Part shown: piece by piece, positions 18,101-29,539 of the stretch
Layout of the letters: each line of letters begins with the position of its first letter
How positions within the stretch are numbered: the first letter of the stretch is position 1
NCBI RefSeq assembly: GCF_001431295.2
Contig: NZ_LKAJ02000001.1
Span: 2,232,001 to 2,296,000 of the forward strand
Length of the DNA: 64,000 bases
Source of the DNA: Candidatus Berkiella aquae
Lineage (GTDB): Bacteria; Pseudomonadota; Gammaproteobacteria; Berkiellales; Berkiellaceae
Reading direction: 5' to 3'
Notes under the pieces: generated by a model
The model's input: only the letters and a program-made list of their open reading frames with translations
What the model was told of the DNA's origin: nothing
Database searches by the model: none
Program-made: the position numbers and the translations under genes

Positions 18101-18588
18101 GTAAATAAAGGTTTAGAGAAAATTTCTAATAACTCTTTTGCATTAGCAAAATTGGGCTTTTGTTTAGTGTAAAATAAATCACTGCCAAACGAATATAAAT
18201 CTTGATAACCTAAAGCATGACTTTCAACCATGCTATTTAAAATAATATCGTTTTTGTTCATCACACGGAAAACGCCTTCTATACCTTTTCTAAAGGTATT
18301 TGCTGCCTCTTCACCCAATTCGCTAGGTGATTCTTCCGTTAATTCATTAATTTTATCAATGCTAGGTTTTTCATCAAATTCGTTATATTCAAGCATGCCT
18401 TTCTTTTCTAAATCGCTAAGATAAGCTTCGTCAAAATTTAACGTGTCCATCCATTTTTGCTTAAATTCAAAGGGAGTCGTTATTGCTTTCTCATTTAAAA
18501 TAAATGGAAATACACCCTTTACATTTTGCACATAATTTCCCAGATCCTTTAAATCAACGATTAGTTCTTTTATGGATGGCAAGCTCAT
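15157..18588 (-). CDS. Large acidic repeat protein, function unknown
   Basis: A 1143-residue, highly acidic protein with no signal peptide or membrane span. I start it at the ATG at 18588, which has AGGTG eight bases upstream. The N-terminal 130 residues look globular. Residues about 185-640 are built from degenerate units centred on V-D-x-L-L-x-x-F followed by LPPFPxT, VxELPPFQPT and DKATVxQEDI. One unit carries an expanded run of nine VDA tripeptides. A Pro-rich linker, a helical region (about 690-960) and a C-terminal part with a Gly-rich segment (MLGGLFGGGH) follow. VxxLL motifs recur near the C-terminus (VNELLADM). I recognise no family. The composition suggests a secreted, scaffold-like or effector-like protein, but that is inference. 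Confidence 0.85.
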   Translation of the reverse strand: MSLPSIKELIVDLKDLGNYVQNVKGVFPFILNEKAITTPFEFKQKWMDTLNFDEAYLSDLEKKGMLEYNEFDEKPSIDKINELTEESPSELGEEAANTFRKGIEGVFRVMNKNDIILNSMVESHALGYQDLYSFGSDLFYTKQKPNFANAKELLEIFSKPLFTENVVPQVIPQVLPLIELVEQVEFEPFGHRLHNPQQVIFNDDDIDLGSFFALFDNDGLDALLNDKTIEQEHLQPAVDEPAIVGELVIENKVDTDAVDALLEGFELLVDEEAVDALLEDFEKDEEIVDEVVAEKAIIAQEDIVTPTSTDTDDNEVVDALLEDFSFDGLELPPFPQTGTLVAQDDVVVELPPFQPTVADKATVTQEDITFPPTDTVETVNMEEVDALLAGFNDLELPPFPHTETPVEQDVVVELPPFQPTDVVVESVTDKATVVPEDNLFPPVPTNTVDVDAVDAVDAVDAVDAVDAVDAVDAVDAVAALLADFDALELPPFPHTETIVAQDNVVVELPPFQPTETAADKATVTQEDIVFPPVPTDTVNTIDAKDLDALLADFDALDLPPPQEIPVIAQDKLDLSSPSLTSSIDNDVVDTLLDGFLNDDTLPKNTTEQIDTVAVDELLSMGSQEAPVAPLMPPPPIPTKSMAQWQAEKAQQAKQTPVKVTTIETSEETTATKPKNLHGDKPAFQIQANDFAAQWQKIKENKVKKLAEPTTEQKAVSVTEEVSEKTMLDVFKDAMKNAKQTGTLQQSMDSIDSDEESQDDWALDEIREDNALLVRQKANEAARASDIHAKVNQLLEGKSEALMHLVDSYEQKAKGLAILSKLSTTAQENTALVDAVTDGVNDMQRVLISDLKAYATSSIMNAMESNIVEQMNKQFNVDNASKALDAEILKSAISTLLASPPPEMKNALDSAAYQAIDELLTADSRYFENGMVPNTGFCKTAVEHISQGLEALKPKLSNIIEAQGLAEATAAPVKSEGWGEFFANAMFGRRKAYADDDTQDDADEFSDSDTESSKEDAKLDASEKVEQTDPSKSANPFSMANIKNMLGGLFGGGHAKDKAPVQSQTEDDVDIIAVNELLADMSPITSEYVTPNGSGVNKPIEMSEVFAADPIPGIEGNSHTAVVSPFTQQLSVETHDSANGSIFG
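16880..17640. repeat. Degenerate coding repeats within the acidic protein gene
   Basis: Three fairly close copies (about 17053-17145, 17336-17430 and 17530-17625) and one partial copy (about 16885-16950) of a roughly 95-bp block recur. They encode the x-LL-x-x-F-x-x-LELPPFPxT and ELPPFQPT segments. The spacing (about 190-290 bp) and divergence suggest old unequal exchange that preserved the frame. Confidence 0.75.
17161..17241. repeat. Nine perfect 9-bp tandem repeats
   Basis: Nine identical copies of GGCGTCAAC occupy 81 bp inside the large acidic protein gene, each encoding Val-Asp-Ala on the minus strand. The lack of any substitution between copies implies recent expansion, and copy number could vary between strains without shifting the frame. 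Confidence 0.95.
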
Positions 18589-18719
18589 AGCGTATGCACC
18601 TATTTTTATATGAGTAAAATTAACCTGCAACGAATTTATCAGTTACTTAATTTACTTAAAATAGACATTGGGGCTATAAAAGATAGACTGTTTTAAATGA
18701 CCGACAAAGGTATCGAGGA

Positions 18720-18835
18720 GTTTATGGGGGAAAACGTTTATCGTCTGATAAATGGGAGGGCGAGCTCTGGCTCCCGCGGTCAAGTCATACGCTACTTGCC
18801 GCGGTTTATCCGCGGCATCCATGCGGGAACTCGGC
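18720..18835. repeat. GC-rich palindromic repeat (REP-like) between ligA and the acidic protein gene
   Basis: The core is a perfect stem GCCGCGG (18798-18804), loop TTTAT, CCGCGGC (18810-18816), flanked by a second CCCGCGG block at about 18773-18779 and ATGCGGG at 18821-18827. It is far more GC-rich than its surroundings. Elements of this style (CCGCGG with a short AT loop) are known as dispersed repeats in several intracellular bacteria. Only one copy is in this window, so the repeat status is inferred. It may help end the ligA-side or acidic-gene-side transcripts. Confidence 0.6.
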
Positions 18836-18843
18836 GAATGACT

Positions 18844-21704
<2,861 letters not shown>

Positions 21705-21716
21705 TAATATTCTCCT

Positions 21717-24700
21717 TTATACTTGTGCCATCGATTTTGCTTCTTCAATGTCAACCGTTACTAAGCGTGAAACACCAGGCTCTCGCATGGTGACACCATG
21801 TAACTGTTCAGCCATTTCTATCGCAAGTTTATTGTGACTAATGTAAACAAATTGAATTGTACTAGACATTTCCCTTACCAAATTACAGAATCTGCCAACG
21901 TTACTATCATCTAACGGAGCATCAACCTCATCGAGCATACAAAATGGTGCAGGGTTCAATTCAAATATAGAAAACACCAACGCAACTGCAGTGAGTGCTT
22001 TTTCACCGCCGGATAATTGCGTGATATTAACATTCTTTTTGCCAGGTGGTTGTGCGGTAACCGTAATCCCCGTATCGAGCAAATCTTCGCCTGTCATCAC
22101 AAGCTTTGCTTGCCCACCACCAAATAGTTTAGGGAATCTTTGCATGAACGTATTATTAATTTGATCAAAGGTTTCTTGGAACTTAGCACGTGTTTCTTTA
22201 TCGATTTTTTTAATCGCATTATCCAGTGTGGTTAATGCTTCCGTTAAATCATTAAATTGGGAATCCAAATATTCTTTACGAGCTTGCGCGGCTTGAAATT
22301 CTTCAATTGCGGCTAAGTTAATGGCACCTAAGCGAGCAATTCTTTGTTCGATATCACCAAGTTGTGTCGTCCATTCTTCTTCGGTCGCATTTTCTGGAAT
22401 GGTTGCCAAAATTTCTTCGATAGACTGTTCAATATTTTTTAATTTTTCCAAGGTGTTTTCACGACGAACTGACAAAGCTTGCCATGCCATCTTGGTGCTT
22501 TCTAAATGCTCTCGCATTTTGTTGATTTTTTGCTCATGAGCAGCTTGCCCTTGCTCAATTTCTCGCATACGTTGATCAAATTCAGCAGCAGCATCTCGAG
22601 TTTGACTTAATTCATCTTCAACAACTAAGCGTTTTTCAAGGAATGCTTCAAGATCTTCTTTATACTGCCCAATCGGTTCTTCGTTCCTTTCGAGCATTTC
22701 AGCAATATGCTCTACTTTATTTTTGGCATTTTCAATCTGCTGCTCGAAACGTTCAATATTCAATGTTAGTGCTTCGATTTGTGTTTTATAAGTTTGCACT
22801 TTCATTGCTAATTGATGGCCACGTTCGGTTGCTTCTTTGGCAACAGTCTTAGTATGGTGCACCGCTTCTTGCAATGAATCTTTTTGTTTAGCCAAATTTT
22901 CTTGTCTTTGTGTAAACTCAGACATCTTTTCAAGTGCTTCTTGCAAATGACTACGCGCAGTATTGATATCTTGCTGAGAAAGCTGCACAAATTCTTGGCA
23001 TTCTGTTAATTCATGTTGAATTTGGTTGTATCGCTTTTGATTTTGCTCGATACGACTTTGCTTGATTCGTTTATCACTTTGATAGGTTGTCAATTCTTGC
23101 TGCAATGTGTTTTTTTGTTGCTGCAAGGATTCTCGAGAATCTTCAAATGTTTTAATGGCTTCTTCTGTGGTATCAATCTCAATTTGCAGCGTTTCCATTT
23201 GCTGCTGCATCACTTCCACATCTTGCATAAGTGTTTTAATTTTTTCAGCTCGCTGTAAAACACCTGCTTGATTAGCTTCTTGTTGGCTACGTACCTTTAC
23301 CCAACCCTGACCAAACCACCAACCATCAGCTGTAATCAGTGTTTCATTCTCTTGAAGCGAAGCAAGTTGATTTTTTGCATCCGCTTTCGCATGGCAAACA
23401 TGTACTTGATACAATGCAGAATATAAGCATGCTGGCAAATGTTCGCTATTTTCAACAAAATGAACTAAGCGCTTTTCTATATCGGGAAGATTTTTTCTCG
23501 AGCGATTTTCTTGCCATTCAACCAAGGTAATGCCATTACCCTCTAAAGTTTGCACATTATCAAGTGCAATCCAATTCGTTTGTTCAATGCCAACGGCTTC
23601 TAAGAATCCTTCTAACACGGTTTCAACGGCAATTTCCCAACCAGCTTTCACATTAAGCATTTGTGCTAAGTATTTAGGTTCATTAATCCCCTGCTCTCCT
23701 AGCCATGCTTTACGTGATTCTTGATTTTTACCCAAACTTGCTGCTTGCAAGGTTTGCAATGCCGATAATTGCCCTTCAGCACCATTTAATGTTTGGGATA
23801 ATGTTTTGACTTGTTGACGTAATCCGCTCAGATTCGTTTGATGACGTTCTTTTTCGTGCACTTGTTCTTCAAGTGTTTCCAGCATTTCTTCTAGCTGTTG
23901 TTGTCCAACATCAAGCTTTTCATCCAAAATAATAATATCTTGCATATCTTGTTCACAAGAAAGCGGTTGCAATTGTGCATCCAAGCGGGTTTGTCTTTCT
24001 TGTGTTTGTTGAATTTGTCGCTCATATTGAGCAATTTTCATTTTTTCTGAATCTGCTTGCTTGCTTGGACCTTGGCTTATTTGTTGCAACTCTGCAACTT
24101 CATCACGCCACGCTTCTAATGCAAGTTCTGCTTGCTCTTGCATCTCTTGGCGCATTGCCGCTTGTTCATTGACTTCTTCATATTCAGGCAAAGCATCTTC
24201 TAAACGTTCTTGCAGATCAGCCAGTGTTTCTTGATCATGTGCCAATTGCATCTGCGTCGTCGCTAGCTGCTGCTCGGCTTCAATTTTATCTGCATTTAAT
24301 TGTTGTCTACGTTCATGGTGGTGTTGTAGCAATTGCTCAATTTTAGCAATATCTGCACCAATACTATAAAAACGTTTTTGCACTTCATTTAATGCATCGG
24401 TGATTTCTGCATGATCTAAGCGATGTTTTTCATATTCTGTTTTCAGATGTTGTAAGCCAGCCTGCTCTGCTTCTAAAGCAGTCAGTGTTTCTCTGATTAC
24501 TGTTTCATAAGATTTGATTTCTTCGTCCATGCGTTGCCAAGTCATTGCAGCCAATTGTGAGCTGAATTGCTTTTCTTGCGCCTTAAAGGACTGATATTTT
24601 TCTGCTGCTTGGGACTGGCGTTCTAAGTGACGTAATTGCTTATTGAGCTCTTCACGTAAGTCATTTAAGCGAGCTAAATTATCTTGAGTATGTGAAATAC

Positions 24701-25247
24701 GATTTTCGGTTTCTCTACGTCGTTCTTTATATTTTGAGATGCCCGCTGCTTCTTCCACAAAAATACGAAGATCGTCTGGTTTTGCTTCAATTACGCGTGA
24801 AATCATGCCTTGTTCGATAATGGCATAACTACGAGGCCCCAAACCGGTACCTAAAAAGATATCGGTAATATCTTTACGACGACAACGTTGGCCATTTAAA
24901 AAATAATTGGACTGCCCATCGCGTGTAACTTGTCGTTTGATAGCGATTTCAGCATAAGAAGCATACTCACCACCTAACTTACCTTCTCTGTTGTCAAAAA
25001 TCAGTTCAACCGTTGCTTGCCCAACAGGCTTTCTTCCTGAAGAACCGCTGAAAATAACATCGGTGATAGAGCCGCCGCGTAAATACTTGGCATTGGATTC
25101 ACCCATTACCCATCGTACGGCATCGATGGTATTGGATTTACCGCAACCATTAGGCCCTACAACTGCGGATAAGTTACCCGTAAACGTGATGGTGGTGGGA
25201 TCTACAAAGGATTTGAAACCCGCAATTTTAATCTTACTTAAACGCAT
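21717..25247 (-). CDS. smc: Chromosome segregation protein SMC
   Basis: This 1176-residue condensin ATPase compacts and segregates DNA. Walker A is GPNGCGKSN (residues 31-39); the coiled-coil arms run from about 165 to 1000 with the hinge near 500-640; the ABC signature LSGGEKAL and Walker B CMLDEVDAPLDDSN are close to the C-terminus. Full family length. It heads the smc-zipA-ligA operon and is divergent from the response-regulator gene. Confidence 0.98.
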   Translation of the reverse strand: MRLSKIKIAGFKSFVDPTTITFTGNLSAVVGPNGCGKSNTIDAVRWVMGESNAKYLRGGSITDVIFSGSSGRKPVGQATVELIFDNREGKLGGEYASYAEIAIKRQVTRDGQSNYFLNGQRCRRKDITDIFLGTGLGPRSYAIIEQGMISRVIEAKPDDLRIFVEEAAGISKYKERRRETENRISHTQDNLARLNDLREELNKQLRHLERQSQAAEKYQSFKAQEKQFSSQLAAMTWQRMDEEIKSYETVIRETLTALEAEQAGLQHLKTEYEKHRLDHAEITDALNEVQKRFYSIGADIAKIEQLLQHHHERRQQLNADKIEAEQQLATTQMQLAHDQETLADLQERLEDALPEYEEVNEQAAMRQEMQEQAELALEAWRDEVAELQQISQGPSKQADSEKMKIAQYERQIQQTQERQTRLDAQLQPLSCEQDMQDIIILDEKLDVGQQQLEEMLETLEEQVHEKERHQTNLSGLRQQVKTLSQTLNGAEGQLSALQTLQAASLGKNQESRKAWLGEQGINEPKYLAQMLNVKAGWEIAVETVLEGFLEAVGIEQTNWIALDNVQTLEGNGITLVEWQENRSRKNLPDIEKRLVHFVENSEHLPACLYSALYQVHVCHAKADAKNQLASLQENETLITADGWWFGQGWVKVRSQQEANQAGVLQRAEKIKTLMQDVEVMQQQMETLQIEIDTTEEAIKTFEDSRESLQQQKNTLQQELTTYQSDKRIKQSRIEQNQKRYNQIQHELTECQEFVQLSQQDINTARSHLQEALEKMSEFTQRQENLAKQKDSLQEAVHHTKTVAKEATERGHQLAMKVQTYKTQIEALTLNIERFEQQIENAKNKVEHIAEMLERNEEPIGQYKEDLEAFLEKRLVVEDELSQTRDAAAEFDQRMREIEQGQAAHEQKINKMREHLESTKMAWQALSVRRENTLEKLKNIEQSIEEILATIPENATEEEWTTQLGDIEQRIARLGAINLAAIEEFQAAQARKEYLDSQFNDLTEALTTLDNAIKKIDKETRAKFQETFDQINNTFMQRFPKLFGGGQAKLVMTGEDLLDTGITVTAQPPGKKNVNITQLSGGEKALTAVALVFSIFELNPAPFCMLDEVDAPLDDSNVGRFCNLVREMSSTIQFVYISHNKLAIEMAEQLHGVTMREPGVSRLVTVDIEEAKSMAQV

Positions 25248-25350
25248 TGTCTGTTACGCTCCAAACCAAGCGATAGCGATTGGCTCTCATACCTAAACCA
25301 GGTTAAACTTATTCTTACCCTAAATGGAATGATTATACCACGGTTAGGAT

Positions 25351-25758
25351 ATGAGTCAGGCTTCTTCTTCCGAATCATTGCTGAAAATTTTACTGGTTGA
25401 AAACAGTCGTACTGCCAGAGCGGTCCTTGTACGGGCGCTTGAAAGCCAAGGGTATCAGGTTGACACCGTTGCCAGCGGTACAGAAGCAATTGCAGCCATT
25501 CTAGAATCTGATTATCACCTTGTTATCATGGATGTTTTCTTACCTCAAATGAATGGTTATGAGGCTGCCCAAAATATTCGCTCCATAGAAAGTAATAAGT
25601 CTAACATACCACTGATTGCTTTCACTTCCAGCACAAGCGAACGAGACAAGAAAATATGTCTCGACGCAGGCATGGACGAATATATAATTAAGTCAGATGA
25701 CAACAAGGAACTTTTCTCTGTTCTAGAAAAATACAAAAAGCGTTTAGAAGAAAAATAG
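25351..25758 (+). CDS. Stand-alone response-regulator receiver protein
   Basis: A 135-residue CheY-like single domain. The phosphoacceptor is D61 in LVIMDVFLP; T92 and K114 (YIIKSD) are the conserved switch residues. The usual acidic pair near residue 17 is E17-N18 instead of two aspartates, which may alter magnesium binding. There is no output domain, so it should act by protein contact or as a phosphorelay shuttle. No kinase gene is nearby. It is divergent from smc and converges on the helicase-like gene. Confidence 0.93.
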   Translation: MSQASSSESLLKILLVENSRTARAVLVRALESQGYQVDTVASGTEAIAAILESDYHLVIMDVFLPQMNGYEAAQNIRSIESNKSNIPLIAFTSSTSERDKKICLDAGMDEYIIKSDDNKELFSVLEKYKKRLEEK

Positions 25759-25778
25759 CAAGTTTATTAACAAAAACC

Positions 25779-28025
25779 TCAACTTACCTCCAGTGAAGTG
25801 TTCAAACACACTTTCTCAAGATACTTTGCTAGCTGCCCTGATGGGCTATGTGTTTTAGGATCGAAAATTCGTTTATCCCCAATAAGCCAAAACCCCTTTT
25901 TCGCTCGCACTATCATGCGATAAAAATGTTGCTCCCCCCTATCAAAGAGAAACGGTCTTGGAGTACCTATCGTGTAAACGGGTGAAAAAATAACATAATC
26001 TGTTTGTGAAGGAGCGCTATCACGTAAACTATAAACAGCCCTATCAAGCCCTGCGTGGTGAAGCTTACGTAAAATCAGTTGTTGTTGTGCCACGGTAGCA
26101 GCAAATATTTGTACTTCTGATTGATATAGTGCCCCCGTTAGTAAACACTCAACAATGGCAGTAGCTTCAAGCTCATTGCTCCATTGATGTTGCGTATTCT
26201 TACTGCAAAATCCTCTCACATCTAAAAAATGAAAGCCATTTTTTTCAGAAAATACGGGTTCCTTAGGGGATGAGATTGCGCGCTTTTCACCGAGAAATTG
26301 ACTCAGCTGAGTATGATAGTCGTTACTCAATGCAAGATTTTCTAACAGGATATTCGTATTGGCTAATGCCACCGTAAAAGCATTACCAATACTTTGTAAC
26401 ATCCCTTTGTAATGCATCTGTTCGATGATTTCTTCATCATGCAAATGATGTTTTACTAAAGCTTTTTCTTCAGCAACAGAACTGATGGCAGGTAATGATT
26501 CAATTTCTTTACTATCACCAACAAATAATGCTTGTTTAGCACAAGCCAAGTAAGGCATGATTTGTTGTGGCATAAAACGATGCGCCGAATCAATCACGAC
26601 AAGATCATAATCCCCCTCAGGTTTTGGATTAATGCTCAGCCAATCTGGCTGATTTTTTTGCTGCTGCCAATACGTTAAAGTCATCGCAAATAATTTTTTT
26701 CCGGCAGCTAGCTGTACTGCTTGAAAATCATTGATGTCACTTAGTAAGAAACGATTTTTCCAATTATGCCAATTTTTTTCGTTATTTCGCTTCTGACTGA
26801 TTAACTCTACGACTCTGACAATGGCTTGATGAATTCTTGTTCGTTTAGTTTTGCATTGACGAATTTTATCGCTCAAGGCTAACAACGCCGCTTTTTTGTT
26901 TTTGTCTTTGTAAATCACTTGCAAACATTTTGACAATAATGTTTTAGATTGATGAGTATCTTGCTGTGAAAAAAGATCTTGCATGATTTTTTCTAAAGAT
27001 TCATCTTCTTGTTGCAGCTTTGCTAATAAATTCTCATTTTCATCTTCGTTGATGAAAGTGTGAGCGAGGGTAATATTTTTTACATAATCTTCATAAGCTT
27101 GATGTAATAATTCCCATGATACTAATGCTTCATCAGGCTTGATTTGAAATAAGGCTGCAAATGGCTCAGATTGTGGCGTTATCAGTGCAATCTTTGGCGC
27201 ACGTTGATGCATTGCTGTTTGCTGTACTAACTTTGATGCTAACAAGGTCAATAAACAAGTTATTTTATCGCTACCTATCGGTGCCTGAAGCGCAAGAAGC
27301 TGTTCATTTGGTAGCGACAGCATGTGCAAAAGCGTAGTATAAGTATTTTGTGCTAATGGCGTATCACTCACTGCGCCACATAATAAATGTAACGCTGCAT
27401 CATCCTCTTCATCTGCTTCAGTCTTTTGTACCTCTTCTAAATCGCAAAATTGTTGCAACAAAGGAGAGAGTCTTAATTGAGTGATTGCTGATTCTGGTAA
27501 AATCAATGATTCTTGACTCAGCAAGAAACCGCGTTCAGCCAATGCTTGCTGCCAAGAACTTTCACTAAAAGAATTTAATGCATCAATACAAGCGCCTATA
27601 CAATCTGACCAATTTTGAAAAGCAACCTGATTATCTTCTGTTAAATACTCAAAGCGTAACCAATCATCAACTACCGAGCGTTCAGCAATAAAGGGACCAT
27701 TTTGTGAATCGAATTGGTTTCCTGGTATCCAAGGCAGCACATTATCTGCTCTTACCGCAAGTTGCTTTTCTTGCAAAATGGCAGGGATCCAAAGTGGGAT
27801 CCAATAAGTAGAATCCTGCCCTATTAAAACAAAGGGAGCCACCCATACGGCTTGTGAGTCTAAACTCGTCGCAACCTGTAAATGACCCGCTAGCATTTCT
27901 TCTCGTTGACACCGCCATGCTTGGGTTAATTGTTCTGGCAAAAGGGGTTGCTGATTGTAAGTCGTGTGCCACACACCTTCTTGCCAATAACGAATTAAGG
28001 ATAAAGCGGATTGATTAACCAGCAT
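25779..28025 (-). CDS. UPF1/DNA2-like SF1 helicase homologue with degraded ATPase motifs
   Basis: A 748-residue protein whose order of motifs matches SF1 UPF1-like helicases: a P-loop-like APIGSDKIT (248-256), a Walker B-like VVIDSAHRF (476-484), FVGDSKEIESLP (501-512, like GDxxQLxP), a Y-H-x-Q-L-x-x-F segment near 570 (like YRMHPxLxxF), a DYVIFSPV strand (676-683) and YRMIVRAKKGFWLIGD (702-717, like VALTRAKxxLxIVGD). The P-loop has lost the glycine before the lysine and the following Thr/Ser, and Walker B has DS instead of DE. The N-terminal 240 residues match nothing I know. Loss of catalysis is likely; a structural or nucleic-acid-binding role is inference. Confidence 0.85.
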   Translation of the reverse strand: MLVNQSALSLIRYWQEGVWHTTYNQQPLLPEQLTQAWRCQREEMLAGHLQVATSLDSQAVWVAPFVLIGQDSTYWIPLWIPAILQEKQLAVRADNVLPWIPGNQFDSQNGPFIAERSVVDDWLRFEYLTEDNQVAFQNWSDCIGACIDALNSFSESSWQQALAERGFLLSQESLILPESAITQLRLSPLLQQFCDLEEVQKTEADEEDDAALHLLCGAVSDTPLAQNTYTTLLHMLSLPNEQLLALQAPIGSDKITCLLTLLASKLVQQTAMHQRAPKIALITPQSEPFAALFQIKPDEALVSWELLHQAYEDYVKNITLAHTFINEDENENLLAKLQQEDESLEKIMQDLFSQQDTHQSKTLLSKCLQVIYKDKNKKAALLALSDKIRQCKTKRTRIHQAIVRVVELISQKRNNEKNWHNWKNRFLLSDINDFQAVQLAAGKKLFAMTLTYWQQQKNQPDWLSINPKPEGDYDLVVIDSAHRFMPQQIMPYLACAKQALFVGDSKEIESLPAISSVAEEKALVKHHLHDEEIIEQMHYKGMLQSIGNAFTVALANTNILLENLALSNDYHTQLSQFLGEKRAISSPKEPVFSEKNGFHFLDVRGFCSKNTQHQWSNELEATAIVECLLTGALYQSEVQIFAATVAQQQLILRKLHHAGLDRAVYSLRDSAPSQTDYVIFSPVYTIGTPRPFLFDRGEQHFYRMIVRAKKGFWLIGDKRIFDPKTHSPSGQLAKYLEKVCLNTSLEVS

Positions 28026-28093
28026 GGTATTGCCTTCAATATTTTTATGATGGGTAAGCTTATCGAAAGGAAGCTGTGAAGGCTATAAAAAAA

Positions 28094-28113
28094 AACCACC
28101 TATAGAGGTGGTT
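28094..28113 (-). terminator. Intrinsic terminator
   Basis: A seven-base perfect stem AACCACC/GGTGGTT around TATAGA, with T-rich tracts on both strands. It follows the 102-residue gene (minus strand, stop at 28130) by 16 bp and separates it from the helicase-like gene. It could work in both directions. Confidence 0.85.
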
Positions 28114-28129
28114 TTTTCACTTTATTAAT

Positions 28130-28438
28130 TTAGTAGGGTCTTGGTGCATTTCTTCGGGTATGCTGAAGATCATCACGTAATTTTTCTTCAGGATGTGGCA
28201 CTGGAACAGGTACCAATTTTCCTGTTCTAGGATCAACACCATAGGCCATACCTGATTGATGTGGTTCGTGCTGGAATGCTGGGCCATTAACCAACTCACC
28301 TTGCTTTAATAACGTATAACCCAGCTCATTATTTTTTATGCCTGTGGTCAGTGCAGCGTAAGACATGTCATCTAACTTGCTAAAATCATCATATCTTTGG
28401 CAAATGCCAGCACTACGCAGGGGACCTTTTACACTCAT
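28130..28438 (-). CDS. Unrecognised 102-residue protein
   Basis: A soluble protein with a basic, Pro-rich C-terminus (VPVPVPHPEEKL, RRNAPRPY). No signal peptide or membrane span. It has a good AGAGG ribosome site ten bases before the ATG, a TATAAT box at 28478-28483 and a terminator after the stop, so it looks like a genuine single-gene transcript. I do not recognise the family. Confidence 0.75.
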   Translation of the reverse strand: MSVKGPLRSAGICQRYDDFSKLDDMSYAALTTGIKNNELGYTLLKQGELVNGPAFQHEPHQSGMAYGVDPRTGKLVPVPVPHPEEKLRDDLQHTRRNAPRPY

Positions 28439-28477
28439 TAATAAAACCTCTTTAGGGTAATTAACTTAATTACACAA

Positions 28478-28483
28478 ATTATA
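28478..28483 (-). promoter_or_regulatory. -10 box for the 102-residue gene
   Basis: A perfect TATAAT on the minus strand about 40 bp upstream of the ATG. No good -35 hexamer is visible at the usual distance. A GAGAACTTCTC palindrome lies about 35 bp further upstream (about 28510-28520) and could bind a regulator. Confidence 0.4.
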
Positions 28484-28580
28484 ATCGAATTTTGCAACAG
28501 TCGTCTAGTCGAGAAGTTCTCTCAAAAATTGTGTTTGCATTCATTCAGGACAATGCGAAAAATATTTTTGAGGGTGGTTT

Positions 28581-28778
28581 CTAGAATTTTTCCCAAATAG
28601 GCGATGCTTCTTCTTCAACGACGTTATCACGTTTGGCAAAAATACGTTGATGCTTTTCGACTTCTTTCTTGCGAGATTCACCAAAAGATTGTCGATTTTT
28701 ATCATGATCACGTAAAAATTGATCGATTTCGCTGACGTAGCCTGTGCGTTGTATACTTTTAATTGCTTTATCAGTCAT
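28581..28778 (-). CDS. Unrecognised small basic protein
   Basis: A 65-residue, highly charged protein (opening MTDKAIKSIQRTGYVSEIDQ) with a predicted helical middle and an acidic end. It starts 14 bp after nfuA on the same strand, so it is probably cotranscribed with it. No family recognised; gene status is supported by spacing and by its clean, non-repetitive composition. Confidence 0.7.
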   Translation of the reverse strand: MTDKAIKSIQRTGYVSEIDQFLRDHDKNRQSFGESRKKEVEKHQRIFAKRDNVVEEEASPIWEKF

Positions 28779-28792
28779 GAGTGTTTTTATCC

Positions 28793-29392
28793 TTAAGTTG
28801 TCGCGTAATAGGGATTCTCACCCATGCTATGATCAGTAACATCAATAACTGCGGTTATTTCAGGCAACTGTGACATTAATGTTTTTTCGATACCTTGTTT
28901 GAGTGTTACATCTGCCATACCACAGCCATGACAGCCACCACCAAATCGTAAAACAACTTCATTGTTAGGGGTAATTTCAACCAAGCTGACTCTACCACCA
29001 TGACTTGCTAAATTAGGATTGATTTCATTATTTAAAATATAGTTAACCCTTTCTGATAAAGTGGAATCTTCTTCTGGTTTGGCCCCTCTTAAATTGGGCG
29101 CACTAATCGCTAATTGACCACCTAATGAATCTTTCTTGAAATCAATTTCGGCTGCTTCTAAAAAGGGCGCACTTGCTTTATCAACATACAAGGTAAAACC
29201 TGAAAGTGGTAAAGGAATATCTGTAGCGCGATGTTCGCCAGGTGGGCAAAAAGCAATACTGACATCCGCTTTTGGATGTCCTGGCTGATCTAAAAAGATG
29301 CGCAACCCCATGCCAGGCATTTCCTCTTTAGCAATCAGGTGATTAAAGTGCTCTTTAGCACTTTCGGTAACAAGGATTTGGGGTATATTCAT
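28793..29392 (-). CDS. nfuA: Fe-S biogenesis protein NfuA
   Basis: A 199-residue carrier that delivers Fe-S clusters to apo-proteins. The N-terminal part is an A-type-like domain; the C-terminal Nfu domain has the cluster-binding CxxC in GGGCHGCGMADVTL. The ATG at 29392 has AGGA seven bases upstream. Length matches E. coli NfuA (191). Confidence 0.96.
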   Translation of the reverse strand: MNIPQILVTESAKEHFNHLIAKEEMPGMGLRIFLDQPGHPKADVSIAFCPPGEHRATDIPLPLSGFTLYVDKASAPFLEAAEIDFKKDSLGGQLAISAPNLRGAKPEEDSTLSERVNYILNNEINPNLASHGGRVSLVEITPNNEVVLRFGGGCHGCGMADVTLKQGIEKTLMSQLPEITAVIDVTDHSMGENPYYATT

Positions 29393-29479
29393 CAAAATTT
29401 CCTGACTGCAAATAGAGAGTATTCTACTTGAAGTGACCTAGCCCATGCAAAACAGGCTGCACAACTAGGAGGGCTTTGT

Positions 29480-29485
29480 TATAAT
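29480..29485 (+). promoter_or_regulatory. -10 box for the 69-residue gene
   Basis: A perfect TATAAT 55 bp upstream of the ATG at 29540; the -35 region (CTGCAC at 29457-29462, spacing 17) is weak. Confidence 0.4.
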
Positions 29486-29539
29486 CGAATGCAGCCCACG
29501 ATTGGGCAATGTCTCAGAATAATCGCCACGGAGAGTTAA

